Positions 8,851 through 20,116 of a stretch of 64,000 nucleotides of DNA are shown here, in pieces (within the stretch, counting starts at the first letter, position 1; each line of letters opens with the position of its first letter). The notes under the pieces were generated by a model. That model saw only the letters and a program-made list of their open reading frames with translations. It made no database searches and was not told where the DNA came from. Location: the NCBI GenBank assembly GCA_020633495.1, contig JACKDR010000016.1, forward strand, positions 1 through 64,000, written 5' to 3'. The position numbers and the translations under genes are program-made. Source of the stretch: Kofleriaceae bacterium (lineage in GTDB: Bacteria; Myxococcota_A; Polyangia; Haliangiales; Haliangiaceae).

Positions 8851-10644
8851 TCAGTCCTCGAACAGCTCCATGCCCTCGGCGATCGCCTCGGCGACGTGCG
8901 CCTTGGTGACGATGCCGCGGACCTGGTGGTCCGGCGCCCGGACGACGGCGACCTCGGCGTGGGCGCGCTGCATCCGGTCGATGAGCTCGAACAGCGTCGT
9001 GTCGGGGCCGACGGTGACGGCCCGGCGGTCGACGACGGCGGCCAGGTCGGGCGCCCCGGCGATCGCGGCGGCGTGGCCGCGCGCCCACTCGCACGACACC
9101 ACGCCGAGCACCTCCGGGCCGTCGACGACGACGACGTGGCTCGGGGCGTCGGCGGCCTCGGCCAGGTCGAGGCTGGTGGGGGCGGCGTCGGCGGGCGCCA
9201 CCGCGGCGCGGCCGAGGGCCAGCTCGCCGACGTGGTGGACCAGGTGGGCGTTGGCCTGCAGCGCGCCGGGCATGACGTGGCCGCGGCGGGTCAGCTTCAT
9301 CGTGTAGATGCTGTCGGCGAGCAGCAGGCGGCGCAGGCCGTAGGCGACCGCGACCGTCACGGTCATCGGCAGGACCACGGCGTAGTCGAGGGTCATCTCG
9401 AAGATCATGACGATCGCGGTGAGCGCGGCGCCGGTGGTGGCGGCGACCAGGCCGGCCATGCCGGCGAGCGCGAACGCCGCCGGCGCGACGTCGAGCCCGG
9501 GGACCGCGGCGTGCAGCACCAGGCCGGCGGCGCCGCCCAGGGTGGCGCCCATGAACAGCGACGGCGAGAAGATGCCGCCGGACGCGCCCGAGCCCAGCGT
9601 CAGCGAGGTCGCGACCAGCTTGGCGACGAACAGCACCAGCAACACGGCGACCGGCCCGGCGTCGCCGGTGAGGACGTCGAGCACGGTGGCGTAGCCGACG
9701 CCGAAGACGTGGTAGTGACCGCGCCACGCCAGCAGCGCCGCGCCGAGGCCGCCGACCGCGAGCATGCCGAGCGCGTGGCGCAGGTAGCCGTTGCGGATCC
9801 GGCGCTCGAACCGATCCTCGGCGCCGTACAGGGCGCGGATGAAGACGACCGCGACCACCGCCATGATCGCGCCGAGGCCGACGTACGCGGGCAGCAGCGC
9901 GGCGCTGGTGGTCGCCGGGACGTGCAGCGCCGGTACCTCGAACGCCGGGTGGTTGCCGAACAGGAATTGGCCGATGAAGGTCGCGGTGGTGGTGGCGAGC
10001 GCGACCGGTACCAGCGTCCGCACGCTGACCTCGTGCATCAGCACCTCGACCGCGAACAGGACGCCGCCGATCGGCGTGTTGAAGGTGGCGGCGATGCCGG
10101 CGCCGCCGCCGGCGGCGACCAGCGTCACCAGCTGCCACCGCGACACCCGCGCCACCCGTCCCGCCGCCGACGCGAACGCGGCGCCGATCTGGATGATCGG
10201 CCCCTCGCGGCCGACCGAGCCGCCGCTGCCGATCGAGATCGCCGACGCCGCCGACTTCACGACCGCGACCACCGGCCGGATCACGCCCTTGCCGTAGTAG
10301 ATGGCGTCCATCACCTCCGGGACGCCGTGGCCCTTGGCCTCGGGCGCGAAGCGCTGGACCAGGAAGACCACGGCGAGGGCGCCGATCACCGGCACCAGGA
10401 CGACGCCGAGGCCCCACGGGCTCACCGCCGCGTGCGCGTTGGCGTCGTAGGCGATCGACAGCCGGCCGAACATCAGCAGGTTGTGGAAGAACGCGATCAG
10501 GACCCGGAAGGCGAGGGCGCCGAGGCCGGCGACGACGCCGACCAGGACCGCGACCAGCGCGAACACCACCGGGGATAGCCGGTGCGGCGCCCGGGTCCAG
10601 GGGGCCAGGCGCCGGGCGACGCGGGTGGCGCGGCGCTCGGTCAT
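8851..10644 (-). CDS. CLC-type chloride channel or Cl-/H+ antiporter with CBS pair
   Basis: An integral inner-membrane CLC protein of 597 residues from ATG 10644. It has the three selectivity signatures in order: GSGGSVGREGP with the gating Glu at about residue 147, GAGIAATFNTPIGGVLFA, and GSGASGGIFSPSLFMG. Two CBS domains follow at the C-terminus (residues about 450-597), which often sense adenine nucleotides. The gating Glu fits either a gated channel or an antiporter. An upstream in-frame ATG at 10710 would add 22 residues rich in Ala and Arg. I prefer 10644 because the protein then starts just before the first membrane helix, but no ribosome site decides it. It converges on the SDR gene, with only 38 nt between the stop codons. 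Confidence 0.93.
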   Translation of the reverse strand: MTERRATRVARRLAPWTRAPHRLSPVVFALVAVLVGVVAGLGALAFRVLIAFFHNLLMFGRLSIAYDANAHAAVSPWGLGVVLVPVIGALAVVFLVQRFAPEAKGHGVPEVMDAIYYGKGVIRPVVAVVKSAASAISIGSGGSVGREGPIIQIGAAFASAAGRVARVSRWQLVTLVAAGGGAGIAATFNTPIGGVLFAVEVLMHEVSVRTLVPVALATTTATFIGQFLFGNHPAFEVPALHVPATTSAALLPAYVGLGAIMAVVAVVFIRALYGAEDRFERRIRNGYLRHALGMLAVGGLGAALLAWRGHYHVFGVGYATVLDVLTGDAGPVAVLLVLFVAKLVATSLTLGSGASGGIFSPSLFMGATLGGAAGLVLHAAVPGLDVAPAAFALAGMAGLVAATTGAALTAIVMIFEMTLDYAVVLPMTVTVAVAYGLRRLLLADSIYTMKLTRRGHVMPGALQANAHLVHHVGELALGRAAVAPADAAPTSLDLAEAADAPSHVVVVDGPEVLGVVSCEWARGHAAAIAGAPDLAAVVDRRAVTVGPDTTLFELIDRMQRAHAEVAVVRAPDHQVRGIVTKAHVAEAIAEGMELFED

Positions 10645-10773
10645 CGGCCGACCGTCCGGCGGCGCGCGTGCGGTGGCTCGAGCTCCCGCATCGAGGCCCA
10701 TCATGAGCATGAACCGTGCCGGCGTGCCACCCGGCGGCCGCGACCCGCGGCGGTTCCCCGCGCATTCGCTGCG

Positions 10774-10795
10774 CTCCAGGCGCGCGCGCCTGGAG
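10774..10795. terminator. perfect 22-bp palindrome after the EamA gene
   Basis: CTCCAGGCGCG is followed directly by its reverse complement. The palindrome sits 13 nt past the stop of the EamA exporter gene, between it and the CLC gene on the same strand. There is no T run. It probably acts as the 3' hairpin of the exporter mRNA. Confidence 0.5.
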
Positions 10796-10807
10796 GAAGT
10801 TCGCGGG

Positions 10808-11758
10808 CTACCGCTTGCGGCCGGTCACCACCAGCGCGACCGCGACGATGATCAGCGTCGCGGCGAGCAGGGTGTCGAGGCCGAGGTGCTCGCCGGCGAG
10901 GGCGGCGCCGAGCAGGACCGCGATCGCCGGGTTGACGAACGCGTAGCTGGTGGCGAGGGCGGGGCGGGTGTGGTGCAGCAGCCAGTGGTAGGCGCTGAAC
11001 GCGACCAGCGAGCCGAACACGACCAGGTAGGTGACGGCGAGCCACGCCGCGGCGGGAGCGCCGGCGGTGAAGTGCTCGCCGCGGGCCAGCGCGATCACGC
11101 CGACCGCGACGCCGCCGGTGATCATCTGCAGGCCCGAGCCGGCGGCGCCGCCGGGCAGCGGCAGGCGGCGCGCCAGCACCGAGCCACCGGCCCAGCACAG
11201 CGGCGCCAGCACGATCAGCACGGCGTGCGCCGGGTGGCCGCCCAGCGACGCGCCGCCGAACAGGACGACGACGCCGGCGAAGCCGACCACCAGGCCGATC
11301 CACTCGCGCGCGCTGGGGCGCTCGCCGGTGGCCGCCGACAGCACCGCGACCCACAGCGGCATGGTCGCGCACACCACCGCGGCCACGCCCGACGGCACCG
11401 ACTGCACGGCGATCGCGACGAAGCCGTTGCCGCCGACGAACAGCAGCGCGCCGACCGGCAGCGACAGCAGCCACTGCCGGGCGCCGGGCAGGCGATCGCC
11501 GCGGACCACGGCGTAGCCGAGCAGCAGCGCGCCGGCCAGGATGAACCGGGTCGCGCCCATCAAGAGCGGCGGCAGGCCGTGGACCGCGACCCGCATCGCC
11601 AGGTAGGTCGAGCCCCAGATGACGTAGACCGCGGCCAGCGCCAGCAGCAGGCGCAGGTCGGCGAGCGCCGGCGGCGCGATCGCGGGGAGGCTGCCCGAGA
11701 CGCCCGGCAGCGGCGGCGAGGTGGTGATGCGGGGCGGCACGGGGACCCATGGTGACAC
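10808..11758 (-). CDS. EamA/DMT-family metabolite exporter
   Basis: The protein has about ten predicted membrane helices arranged as two EamA halves, starting with AAVYVIWGSTYLAMRVAVHG and a second half around ARGEHFTAGAPAAAWLA to the C-terminal VALVVTGRKR. It is typical of RhaT/YedA-like drug/metabolite transporters that export small metabolites or amino acids by proton exchange. The frame stays open up to 11893, but that region overlaps the divergent promoter. I therefore take GTG 11758 (316 residues), and GTG 11740 is equally possible. Divergence from a MocR regulator, with operator-like repeats between them, strongly suggests MocR control of this exporter. An amino-acid-like or PLP-related substrate is inference from that pairing. 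Confidence 0.85.
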   Translation of the reverse strand: MSPWVPVPPRITTSPPLPGVSGSLPAIAPPALADLRLLLALAAVYVIWGSTYLAMRVAVHGLPPLLMGATRFILAGALLLGYAVVRGDRLPGARQWLLSLPVGALLFVGGNGFVAIAVQSVPSGVAAVVCATMPLWVAVLSAATGERPSAREWIGLVVGFAGVVVLFGGASLGGHPAHAVLIVLAPLCWAGGSVLARRLPLPGGAAGSGLQMITGGVAVGVIALARGEHFTAGAPAAAWLAVTYLVVFGSLVAFSAYHWLLHHTRPALATSYAFVNPAIAVLLGAALAGEHLGLDTLLAATLIIVAVALVVTGRKR

Positions 11759-11768
11759 CGTTCCGCCG

Positions 11769-11882
11769 CCGGTACAGATCCACCCTCGGGGTGGTTCGAC
11801 CAGTACAGTGCGGGATCTCCCCGTCTGTGAGGACCCGGGGCCCCGGAATCTGTACCGGTGTGACCTCCTCTGGAGCGGTACA
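11769..11882. promoter_or_regulatory. MocR-type operator region between divergent genes
   Basis: CCGGTACAGAT (11769-11779) has an exact reverse complement at 11848-11858. The core GTACA/TGTAC recurs in AGTACAGT (about 11802) and GGTACACT (11877-11884), so four cores span about 110 bp. Repeated GTAC cores fit the multi-site binding known for MocR dimers. The last copy overlaps TACACT (11879-11884), a -10-like hexamer 7 nt before the regulator's ATG, which suggests autorepression. Confidence 0.6.
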
Positions 11883-11891
11883 CTCGCCGCC

Positions 11892-13343
11892 ATGGTCGAC
11901 GTCGACGCCTTCCTCTACGAGCAGCTCGCCGCCGAGCTCGGCGAGGCCATCGAGCGCGGCGCGCTGCGCCCCGGCGATCGGTTGCCGTCGGTGCGGCGGC
12001 TGTCCGAGGAGCGCCGGGTCAGCGTCGCGACCGTGTTGCAGGCCTACATGCGGCTCGAGAACAGCGGCCTGATCGAGGTCCGCCCCAAGTCGGGCCACTT
12101 CGTGCGCAAGCGCACCGACGCGATCGCCGAGCCGCGGCCGCCGCGGCAGTGCGCGACCCCGGCGCGGGTCTCGGTGTCCGACGCCGTGACCCGCGTGCTC
12201 GAGGCGCTCCGCGACCCGGCGCTGGTGCCGCTGGGCTCGGCCTACGTCGATCCGTCGATGCTGCCGGTCGCCGCGCTCAACCGGATGTTGGCGCAGATCG
12301 CGCGCGAGGCGTCGACCGCCGGCGCCCGCTACGACGCCGCCCCCGGGGTCCAGACCCTGCGCCGCCAGCTGGCGCGGCGCTCGGTCGACTGGGGCGTGCC
12401 GATGTCGGAGGACGACTTCGTCACGACGATCGGCGCCACCGAGGGCATCACGCTGGCGCTGCGCGCGGTGGCGCGCGCCGGCGACGTCATCGCGGTCGAG
12501 TCGCCGACCTACTTCGGCGTGCTGCAGGCGATCGAGGGCCTGGGCATGCGCGCGCTCGAGATCCCGGCGCACCCGCGCACCGGCATCGACATCGACGCCC
12601 TCGACGAGGCGCTGCGCTCGACCCCGGTCAAGGCGATCATGGTGACGCCCAACGTGTCGAACCCGCTGGGCTCGATCATGCCGGACGAGGCGCGCGAGAA
12701 GCTGATCAAGATCGCGGCGCGCCACGACGTGCCGGTGATCGAGGACGACGTCTACGGCGAGCTGGTCTTCGACGGCAGCCGGCCGCGGCCGCTGCGCGCG
12801 TTCGATCCCGACGGCCGGGTCCTGCTGGTCGGCTCGGTGAGCAAGACCCTGGCGCCCGGCTACCGGGTCGGCTGGATCGCCGCCGGGCGCCTGCACGACA
12901 CCGTCCTGCGCCTGAAGTACTCGCAGTCGCTGGCCAACCCGACGCTGACCCAGATGGCGGTGGCCGAGTTCCTGGGCTCGGGCGGCTACGATCGCCACCT
13001 GCGCCGGCTGCGCAGCCACCTCGCCGGCCAGGTCGAGCGCTTCCGCGCCGCGGTGATCGACGCCTTCCCCGACGGCACCCGGGTGTCGGCGCCGCGCGGC
13101 GGCTTCGTCCTGTGGATCGAGATGCCGGCGGGCGTCGACGCCCTGACCCTGCAGGAGCGCAGCCGCGAGCGCGGCGTCGTGATCGCGCCGGGCCCGATCT
13201 TCTCGGCGCGCAACCGCTTCGGCAACTTCATCCGCATCAGCTGCGGCATGCCGTGGGGGCCGCGCGCCGCCGACGCGGTCAAGCTGGTGGGCACGCTGGC
13301 CCACGAGCTCGCCGGCAAGCGCCGCGGCCAGCGCGCCGCCTGA
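11892..13343 (+). CDS. MocR-subfamily regulator: GntR HTH fused to aminotransferase fold
   Basis: 483 residues from the ATG at 11892. An N-terminal winged helix (residues about 8-75, RPGDRLPSVRRLSEE, VATVLQAYMRLENSGL) is followed by a fold-type I aminotransferase-like domain. PLP would bind Lys318 in GSVSKTLAPG, with TPNVSNPLG and the EDDVYGEL Asp also present. MocR regulators use PLP or its adducts as the sensing group and usually control PLP synthesis, amino-acid metabolism or transport. This one is divergent from an EamA exporter. I chose this ATG over an upstream one at 11721 because GntR homology starts here and the upstream region is operator DNA. There is no close ribosome site, so the mRNA may be leaderless. 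Confidence 0.93.
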   Translation: MVDVDAFLYEQLAAELGEAIERGALRPGDRLPSVRRLSEERRVSVATVLQAYMRLENSGLIEVRPKSGHFVRKRTDAIAEPRPPRQCATPARVSVSDAVTRVLEALRDPALVPLGSAYVDPSMLPVAALNRMLAQIAREASTAGARYDAAPGVQTLRRQLARRSVDWGVPMSEDDFVTTIGATEGITLALRAVARAGDVIAVESPTYFGVLQAIEGLGMRALEIPAHPRTGIDIDALDEALRSTPVKAIMVTPNVSNPLGSIMPDEAREKLIKIAARHDVPVIEDDVYGELVFDGSRPRPLRAFDPDGRVLLVGSVSKTLAPGYRVGWIAAGRLHDTVLRLKYSQSLANPTLTQMAVAEFLGSGGYDRHLRRLRSHLAGQVERFRAAVIDAFPDGTRVSAPRGGFVLWIEMPAGVDALTLQERSRERGVVIAPGPIFSARNRFGNFIRISCGMPWGPRAADAVKLVGTLAHELAGKRRGQRAA

Positions 13344-13418
13344 TCCGCATCGCGCCGCCGCGTGGTCGCGCGGCCGCGCCGTGGTCCGTCTGCACCCCTT
13401 CGTCCCGAGGAGCCCGCC

Positions 13419-14237
13419 ATGGAGCTGCGCTACTTCCACGTCGACGCCTTCACCGACCGGCCGTTCGCCGGCAACCCCGCGGCGGTGGTGCCGCTCGACG
13501 CCTGGCTGCCCGACGCCACGATGCAGGCGATCGCCGCCGAGCTGAACCTGTCGGAGACCGCGTTCTTCGCGCCCGAGCCGGGCGCCGCCGCCGACGACGC
13601 CCGCACGATCCGCTGGTTCACGCCCGCGGTCGAGGTCGATCTGTGCGGCCACGCCACGCTGGCGTCGGCGTGCGTCCTGATGACCGTGGTCGAGCCGACC
13701 CGCACGCAGGTCCGCTTCGGGTCGCGATCCGGCCCGCTGGCGGTGCGCCGCGACGGCGACCGCTTCGTCCTCGACTTCCCGGCGCGGCCGCCGCAGCCGT
13801 GCACCGACGACGCCCTGGTGACGCGGCTGCGCGGCGCCCTGGGGCGGGTGCCGTCGCAGGTGCTGCGGTCGCGCGACCTGATCGCCGTCTTCGACGACGC
13901 CGCCGAGGTCCGCGCCCTGACCCCGGACTTCGCGCGGCTCGCCGAGCTCGAGGTCCACGCGGTCAGCGTCACCGCGCCGGGGACCGGCGCCGACGCCGAC
14001 GTCGACTTCGTGTCGCGGTTCTTCGCGCCGCGCGAGGGCATCGCCGAGGATCCGGTCACCGGCTCGGCGCACTGCACGCTGGTGCCGCTGTGGGCGGCGC
14101 GGCTCGACCGCCCCCGGCTGCACGCCCGCCAGGTCAGCCGGCGCGGCGGCGAGCTGTGGTGCGAGCTGCGCGGCGACCGCGTCGATCTCGCCGGCCACGC
14201 GGTCCGGGTCGGCGCCGGCACGCTGCACCTTCCCTGA
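13419..14237 (+). CDS. PhzF-family isomerase-like protein
   Basis: 272 residues, typical of the PhzF/diaminopimelate-epimerase fold. The start MELRYFHVDAFTDRPFAGNP is diagnostic. The catalytic Glu46 lies in NLSETAF, CGHATLASACV follows at about residue 72, and the second-half signature DPVTGSAHCTL at about 208. PhzF itself isomerises dihydro-hydroxyanthranilate in phenazine synthesis, but most homologues, including this one, lie outside phenazine clusters and have unknown substrates. GAGGAG (13407-13412) precedes the ATG and excludes the upstream in-frame GTG/ATG starts. It lies 75 nt after the MocR gene on the same strand and could be co-transcribed. Confidence 0.9.
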   Translation: MELRYFHVDAFTDRPFAGNPAAVVPLDAWLPDATMQAIAAELNLSETAFFAPEPGAAADDARTIRWFTPAVEVDLCGHATLASACVLMTVVEPTRTQVRFGSRSGPLAVRRDGDRFVLDFPARPPQPCTDDALVTRLRGALGRVPSQVLRSRDLIAVFDDAAEVRALTPDFARLAELEVHAVSVTAPGTGADADVDFVSRFFAPREGIAEDPVTGSAHCTLVPLWAARLDRPRLHARQVSRRGGELWCELRGDRVDLAGHAVRVGAGTLHLP

Positions 14238-14264
14238 GCCGGCGCGTCGGCGCATGATGCCGGC

Positions 14265-14984
14265 ATGCCGGCGAAGAAGCAGGCGCGCGCGGCCGTCGCC
14301 GCCGCGGCGGGGTTCGAGGGCTTCCCCCGGGGCGGCGAGCGCTGGTTCGCCGAGCTCGCGTCCGAGCAGAGCCGCGACTGGTACGTCGCCAACAAGGCCG
14401 ACTACGAGCGGCTGTGGCTGCGGCCGATGCAGGCGCTGCTCGCCGACGTCCACCGCCGGCTGACGCCGGCGTACCGCGGCGTCGGGCTCGCCGAGCCCAA
14501 GATCTTTCGCATCCACCGCGACGTCCGCTTCGCGAAGGACAAGACCCCGTACAAGACCAACATCGCCGGGATGATCGCGACCGGGCGCGACGGCCGCGCC
14601 ACCGAGCGCGCCGCGGCGCTGTACGTCAGCTTCGGCCTCGACGAGGGCGCCGCCGCCGGGGTGTGGATGCCGTCGCCGGAGGCGCTGGCGCGCTGGCGCA
14701 AGGCGCTGCTCGACGACAAGCGCGGCGCCGAGCTCGAGCGCCTGGTCGCGGCGGTCCGCAAGCGCCGGCTCGAGGTCCGGGCCCACGAGGTCCTGAGCCG
14801 GGCGCCGCGCGGCTTCCCGCCCGATCACCCGCGGGTCGAGCTGGCCCGCCACAAGGGCCTGGTGGTCAACCTGCCGGCGGTGCCGCGCGGCCTGATCCAC
14901 GAGCCGGGCCTCGCGGCCTGGCTGGCCGAGCGCGCCACCGAGGTCGCGCCGCTGGTGAGCTGGCTGGCCCGCAACGTCACCTGA
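14265..14984 (+). CDS. DUF2461 / TIGR02453 family protein
   Basis: 239 residues. After a short Lys/Ala-rich N-terminus, the family motifs appear in order: FPRGGERWFAELASEQSRDW, KADYERLW, PKIFRIHRDVRFAKDKTPYK and YVSFG. The family is widespread and uncharacterised, with a conserved basic RFSKDKTPYK loop. Fungal and plant members are also of unknown function. No signal peptide or membrane helix is seen, so it is probably cytoplasmic. CATGAT (14253-14258) lies 6 nt before the ATG without a Shine-Dalgarno site, suggesting a leaderless transcript. It is probably transcribed separately from the tyrosine operon. Confidence 0.88.
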   Translation: MPAKKQARAAVAAAAGFEGFPRGGERWFAELASEQSRDWYVANKADYERLWLRPMQALLADVHRRLTPAYRGVGLAEPKIFRIHRDVRFAKDKTPYKTNIAGMIATGRDGRATERAAALYVSFGLDEGAAAGVWMPSPEALARWRKALLDDKRGAELERLVAAVRKRRLEVRAHEVLSRAPRGFPPDHPRVELARHKGLVVNLPAVPRGLIHEPGLAAWLAERATEVAPLVSWLARNVT

Positions 14985-15042
14985 GGGTGGTGACCGCGAC
15001 GCGCGCGTGACGCGGCGCGCCTTCGCCGACGGCCGCGGCGCG

Positions 15043-15071
15043 TTGACCGTCCACGTCGTCGGGACTAAGGT
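15043..15071 (+). promoter_or_regulatory. candidate promoter of the tyrosine-degradation operon
   Basis: TTGACC (15043-15048) and TAAGGT (15066-15071) are separated by 17 nt. The -10 ends 6 nt before the GTG at 15078, which has no ribosome site, so the transcript would be leaderless. The -35 is good and the -10 weak. Confidence 0.4.
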
Positions 15072-15077
15072 GCCGCC

Positions 15078-16066
<989 letters not shown>

Positions 16067-16070
<4 letters not shown>

Positions 16071-16723
16071 AGCGGGTCCTCTACAGCTACTGGCGCAGCT
16101 CGGCCAGCTACCGGGTCCGCATCGGCCTGGCCCACAAGGGGCTCGACCACGACTACGTGCCGATCCACCTCTTGCGCGACGGCGGCCAGCAGCGCGCCGA
16201 CGCGTACCGGGCCCGCAACCCGATGGGGCAGGTCCCGGCGCTCGAGCTGATCGAGGACGACGGCGCGACCCGCCTCTTGACCCAGTCGCTGCCCATCCTC
16301 GAGTACCTCGAGGAGCGCTGGCCCGCGCCGCCGCTGTTGCCGCGCGATCCGTACCTGCGGGCCCGGGTCCGCGCGCTCGCCGAGGTGATCAACAGCGGCA
16401 TCCAGCCGCTGCAGAACCTCACCGTGACCCAGGCCCTGGTCGAGCTCGGCGTCGACGACAAGGCGTGGGTGCGCCGCTTCGTCCACGCCGGCCTGGTCGC
16501 GTTCGACGGCCTGGTCGCCGACGTCGCCGGGCGCTGCTGCGTCGGCGACGACGTCACGATCGCCGACTGCTGCCTGATCCCCCAGCTGTACTCGGCGCGC
16601 CGCTTCGGCGTGCCGCTCGATCCGTTCCCCCGGCTGGTCGCGATCGCCGACGCCTGCGAGGCGCTGCCCGCGTTCATCGCCGCCCACCCCGACCGCCAGC
16701 CCGACGCCAACGCGCCGGCCTGA
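16067..16723 (+). CDS. maiA: maleylacetoacetate isomerase (zeta-class GST)
   Basis: 218 residues from a TTG at 16067 that overlaps the FAH stop as TTGA. It isomerises maleylacetoacetate to fumarylacetoacetate using glutathione or a similar thiol as a cofactor. The thioredoxin-like N-terminus carries YSYWRSSASYRVRIGLAHKG, the zeta-GST signature, with ARNPMGQVPALE, QSLPILEYLEERWP and the C-terminal VGDDVTIADCCLIPQLY. The usual active-site triplet Ser-Ser-Cys reads Ser-Ser-Ala here, so the Cys is lost while the key first Ser remains. It lies between FAH and HPPD, in pathway context. The TTG start is forced by the overlap and by the family N-terminus (about 4 residues before YSYWRSS). Confidence 0.93.
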
Positions 16724-16739
16724 CCCTCGCGAGGATCCC

Positions 16740-17890
<1,151 letters not shown>

Positions 17891-17891
<1 letters not shown>

Positions 17892-19042
17892 TGCTGGACC
17901 GCGTGGCGCAGGGCGAGCTGCCCCGCAAGCACCACATCGCGCTGCGCGGTCCCGGCGGCGCGCTCCGTCACGAGGAGTGCTTCACGCGCGACGGCTTCGA
18001 CGGGCCGTACACGATCCTCTACCACCTCGAGCGGCCGCACACCCACGCGCCCGAGGCCGCGGCCCACGGCTGGCGCCCGGCCGAGGCGCTGCCGCCGGGG
18101 CCGCTGGCCAAGCGCCACTACAAGAGCCAGGCCCTGGCCCGCGCCGGCGGGCCGCAGGTCGACGCGCGGATCGCGCTCTTGACCAACCCGGACCTGACGA
18201 TCGGCGTGGTCCACCCGTCGGCCGAAGATCCGGTCTACGTCGCCAACGCCGACGCCGACGAGCTGATCTACGTCCACGAGGGCGGCGGCGTCCTGCGCAG
18301 CCCGGTCGGCGAGCTGCGCTTCGAGCAGGGCGACTACGTGTGCATCCCGAAGGCGATGGTCCACCGCTTCGTCCCCGACGCCGGCGCCCAGACCTGGTTG
18401 TGGTTCGAGCTGCAGGGCGTGCACCTCCTGAAGCAGTGGCGCAACGAGGCCGGCCAGCTCCGCATGGACGCGCCGTACTGCCACCGCGACTTCCGGCGCC
18501 CGGTGCTGGGCGCGCCGCGCGACGAGGGCATCCGGTCGCTGGTGGTCAAGCGCGACGGCGCCTGGCACGGCTTCGGCCTGCAGACCTCGCCGCTCGACGT
18601 CGTCGGCTGGGACGGCACGGTCTACCCGTGGGCGTTCCCGATCCTGGCGTTCCAGCCGCGCGCCGGGCTGGTCCACCTGCCGCCGACCTGGCACGGCACG
18701 TTCGGCGCGCGCGGCGCGCTGGTGTGCAGCTTCGTGCCGCGGCTGGTCGACTTCCACCCCGAGGCGATCCCGTGCCCGTACCCGCACAGCTCGCCGTCGT
18801 GCGACGAGGTGCTGTTCTACTGCGACGGCAACTTCACGTCGCGTCGTGGCGTCGGCCCGGGCTCGATCTCGCACCACCCGGCGGGGATCCCGCACGGGCC
18901 GCACCCGGGGTCGTACGAGCGGTCGATCGGCACGACGCGCACCGACGAGCTGGCGGTCATGGTCGACACCTTCGCGCCGCTGCGGCCGACCGCGGCGGCG
19001 GCCGCGATCGAGGACGGCGACTACATGGGGTCGTTCCGATGA
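17891..19042 (+). CDS. hmgA: homogentisate 1,2-dioxygenase
   Basis: 383 residues, a bicupin Fe(II) dioxygenase that opens the homogentisate ring to maleylacetoacetate. It begins MLDRVAQGELPRKHHIALR and carries GGVLRSPVGELRFEQGDYV in the first cupin. The Fe region includes YPHSSPSCDEVLFY (candidate His and Glu ligands) and SHHPAGIPHGPHPG (candidate third ligand). It is shorter than the 430-450-residue canonical enzyme and matches the compact COG3508 type. Together with its three operon partners, all steps from 4-hydroxyphenylpyruvate to fumarate and acetoacetate are encoded. Only a tyrosine aminotransferase is missing locally. The stop overlaps the start of the following lipoprotein gene. Confidence 0.9.
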
Positions 19043-20055
19043 GCCGGGGCGGCGCTCGGGCGACGGCGACGGCGGCCGCGGCGACGGCGGCGGTGCTCGC
19101 GCTGGCCGCGTGCGGCGGTCGCAACGGCGGCGGCACCGCCGGCGGCGGACCGGTGGGCAACCAGGGCGAGCCGGCGGCACCGGCGTTCGTCGGCAGCCTG
19201 CCGGTCGATCTGGTCGCGCTCGACATGACGACGCTGGTGTTCGTGCGGGTCGCCGCCGACGGCGTCCGCGAGCTGCGCCGGCTCGAGATGCCCGACGCGA
19301 TCGAGCAGGTCGCGTGGGCCAGCCCCGACGAGCTGTACGTGCGGCTGGCCGACGGCGGCGTCCAGGTCGTGCGCGGCGGCGAGGCCGCGGCGGTGGCGCT
19401 GCCGCCCGACGAGGCGTGGCAGGTGCCCAACCCGCAGCCGGGCGGCGACCTCGAGCCGCTGGCGCGCGACGAGCTGCGCATCGATCCCGACGGCGGCGCC
19501 TGGCTGGGCCGCTGTCAGTGGGGCATCCCCTACGACGCCGGCTACTGCGAGGTCTGGACCTGGGCGCGCCTGGTGCCGGGCGCGACGGTGGGGACCGAGG
19601 CGCCCGCGACCCGCGAGCCCACGCCGTGGCGGCTCGGTCCGCCGCCGGGCGTCGAGCTGTCGCTGGTGCCCAGCCGCGCCGGCGATCGCGACGAGCCGGT
19701 GGACCTGATGCGGTGCCAGAGCGGCGGCGTGTCGGCCGAGTACCCCGATCCCGACGGCCGCGCCGACCCCGACTTCTACGGCATGGAGCTCGGCCGCTGG
19801 CTCGCCCACGATCCGCCGATCTACCTGGCGGCCCGGCTCGAGCCCGGCTTCGACGCCTACTCCGAGGACTGGCACCTGTTCCTGGCCTGCGAGCCGACCC
19901 CGATGGCCGCGCACGTCAACTACGAGCTCGGCCCCGCCGGCGTCTGGGCGTTCTCGTCCGAGGGCGAGCCGTGGAAGATCCAGGTCGAGGGCCGCGAGGT
20001 CGGCCAGCTGCCCGGGGAGCTGTACTCGCTGACGTTCGCGCCGCCGCGGCCGTAG
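19039..20055 (+). CDS. lipoprotein of unknown function at the operon end
   Basis: 338 residues. The Ala-rich signal peptide ends in the lipobox LALAACGG, followed by a flexible Gly-rich linker (GRNGGGTAGGG). The rest is an Asp/Pro-rich beta-type domain with scattered Cys residues (GRCQWGIPYDAGYCEVW, VDLMRCQSG, FLACEPTP) that may form disulfides in the periplasm or on the surface. It starts at ATG 19039, overlapping the homogentisate dioxygenase stop by 4 nt (ATGA), so it is the fifth gene of the tyrosine operon by position. I see no enzymatic motif. Its link to tyrosine breakdown may be fortuitous. The 3' end lies in a short tandem repeat. Confidence 0.8.
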   Translation: MSRGGARATATAAAATAAVLALAACGGRNGGGTAGGGPVGNQGEPAAPAFVGSLPVDLVALDMTTLVFVRVAADGVRELRRLEMPDAIEQVAWASPDELYVRLADGGVQVVRGGEAAAVALPPDEAWQVPNPQPGGDLEPLARDELRIDPDGGAWLGRCQWGIPYDAGYCEVWTWARLVPGATVGTEAPATREPTPWRLGPPPGVELSLVPSRAGDRDEPVDLMRCQSGGVSAEYPDPDGRADPDFYGMELGRWLAHDPPIYLAARLEPGFDAYSEDWHLFLACEPTPMAAHVNYELGPAGVWAFSSEGEPWKIQVEGREVGQLPGELYSLTFAPPRP

Positions 20056-20111
20056 GCGGCGTCGCCCGCCGCGGCCGCAGGTCGCCCGCCGCGGCCGTAG
20101 GCGGCGTCGCC
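20041..20111. repeat. tandem repeat spanning the lipoprotein stop codon
   Basis: CCGCCGCGGCCGTAGG at 20041, which holds the last codons and TAG stop of the lipoprotein gene, recurs at 20066 (with CAGG) and again at 20086 (TAGG). The flanking GCGGCGTCGCC is repeated with the first and third copies. The spacing is 25 and 20 bp. Confidence 0.7.
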
Positions 20112-20116
20112 TCCAC

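Noticed and set aside
13419..14237. Phenazine cluster suggested by the PhzF protein
   Set aside because: No other phz genes are present, and PhzF-like proteins are common outside phenazine loci.
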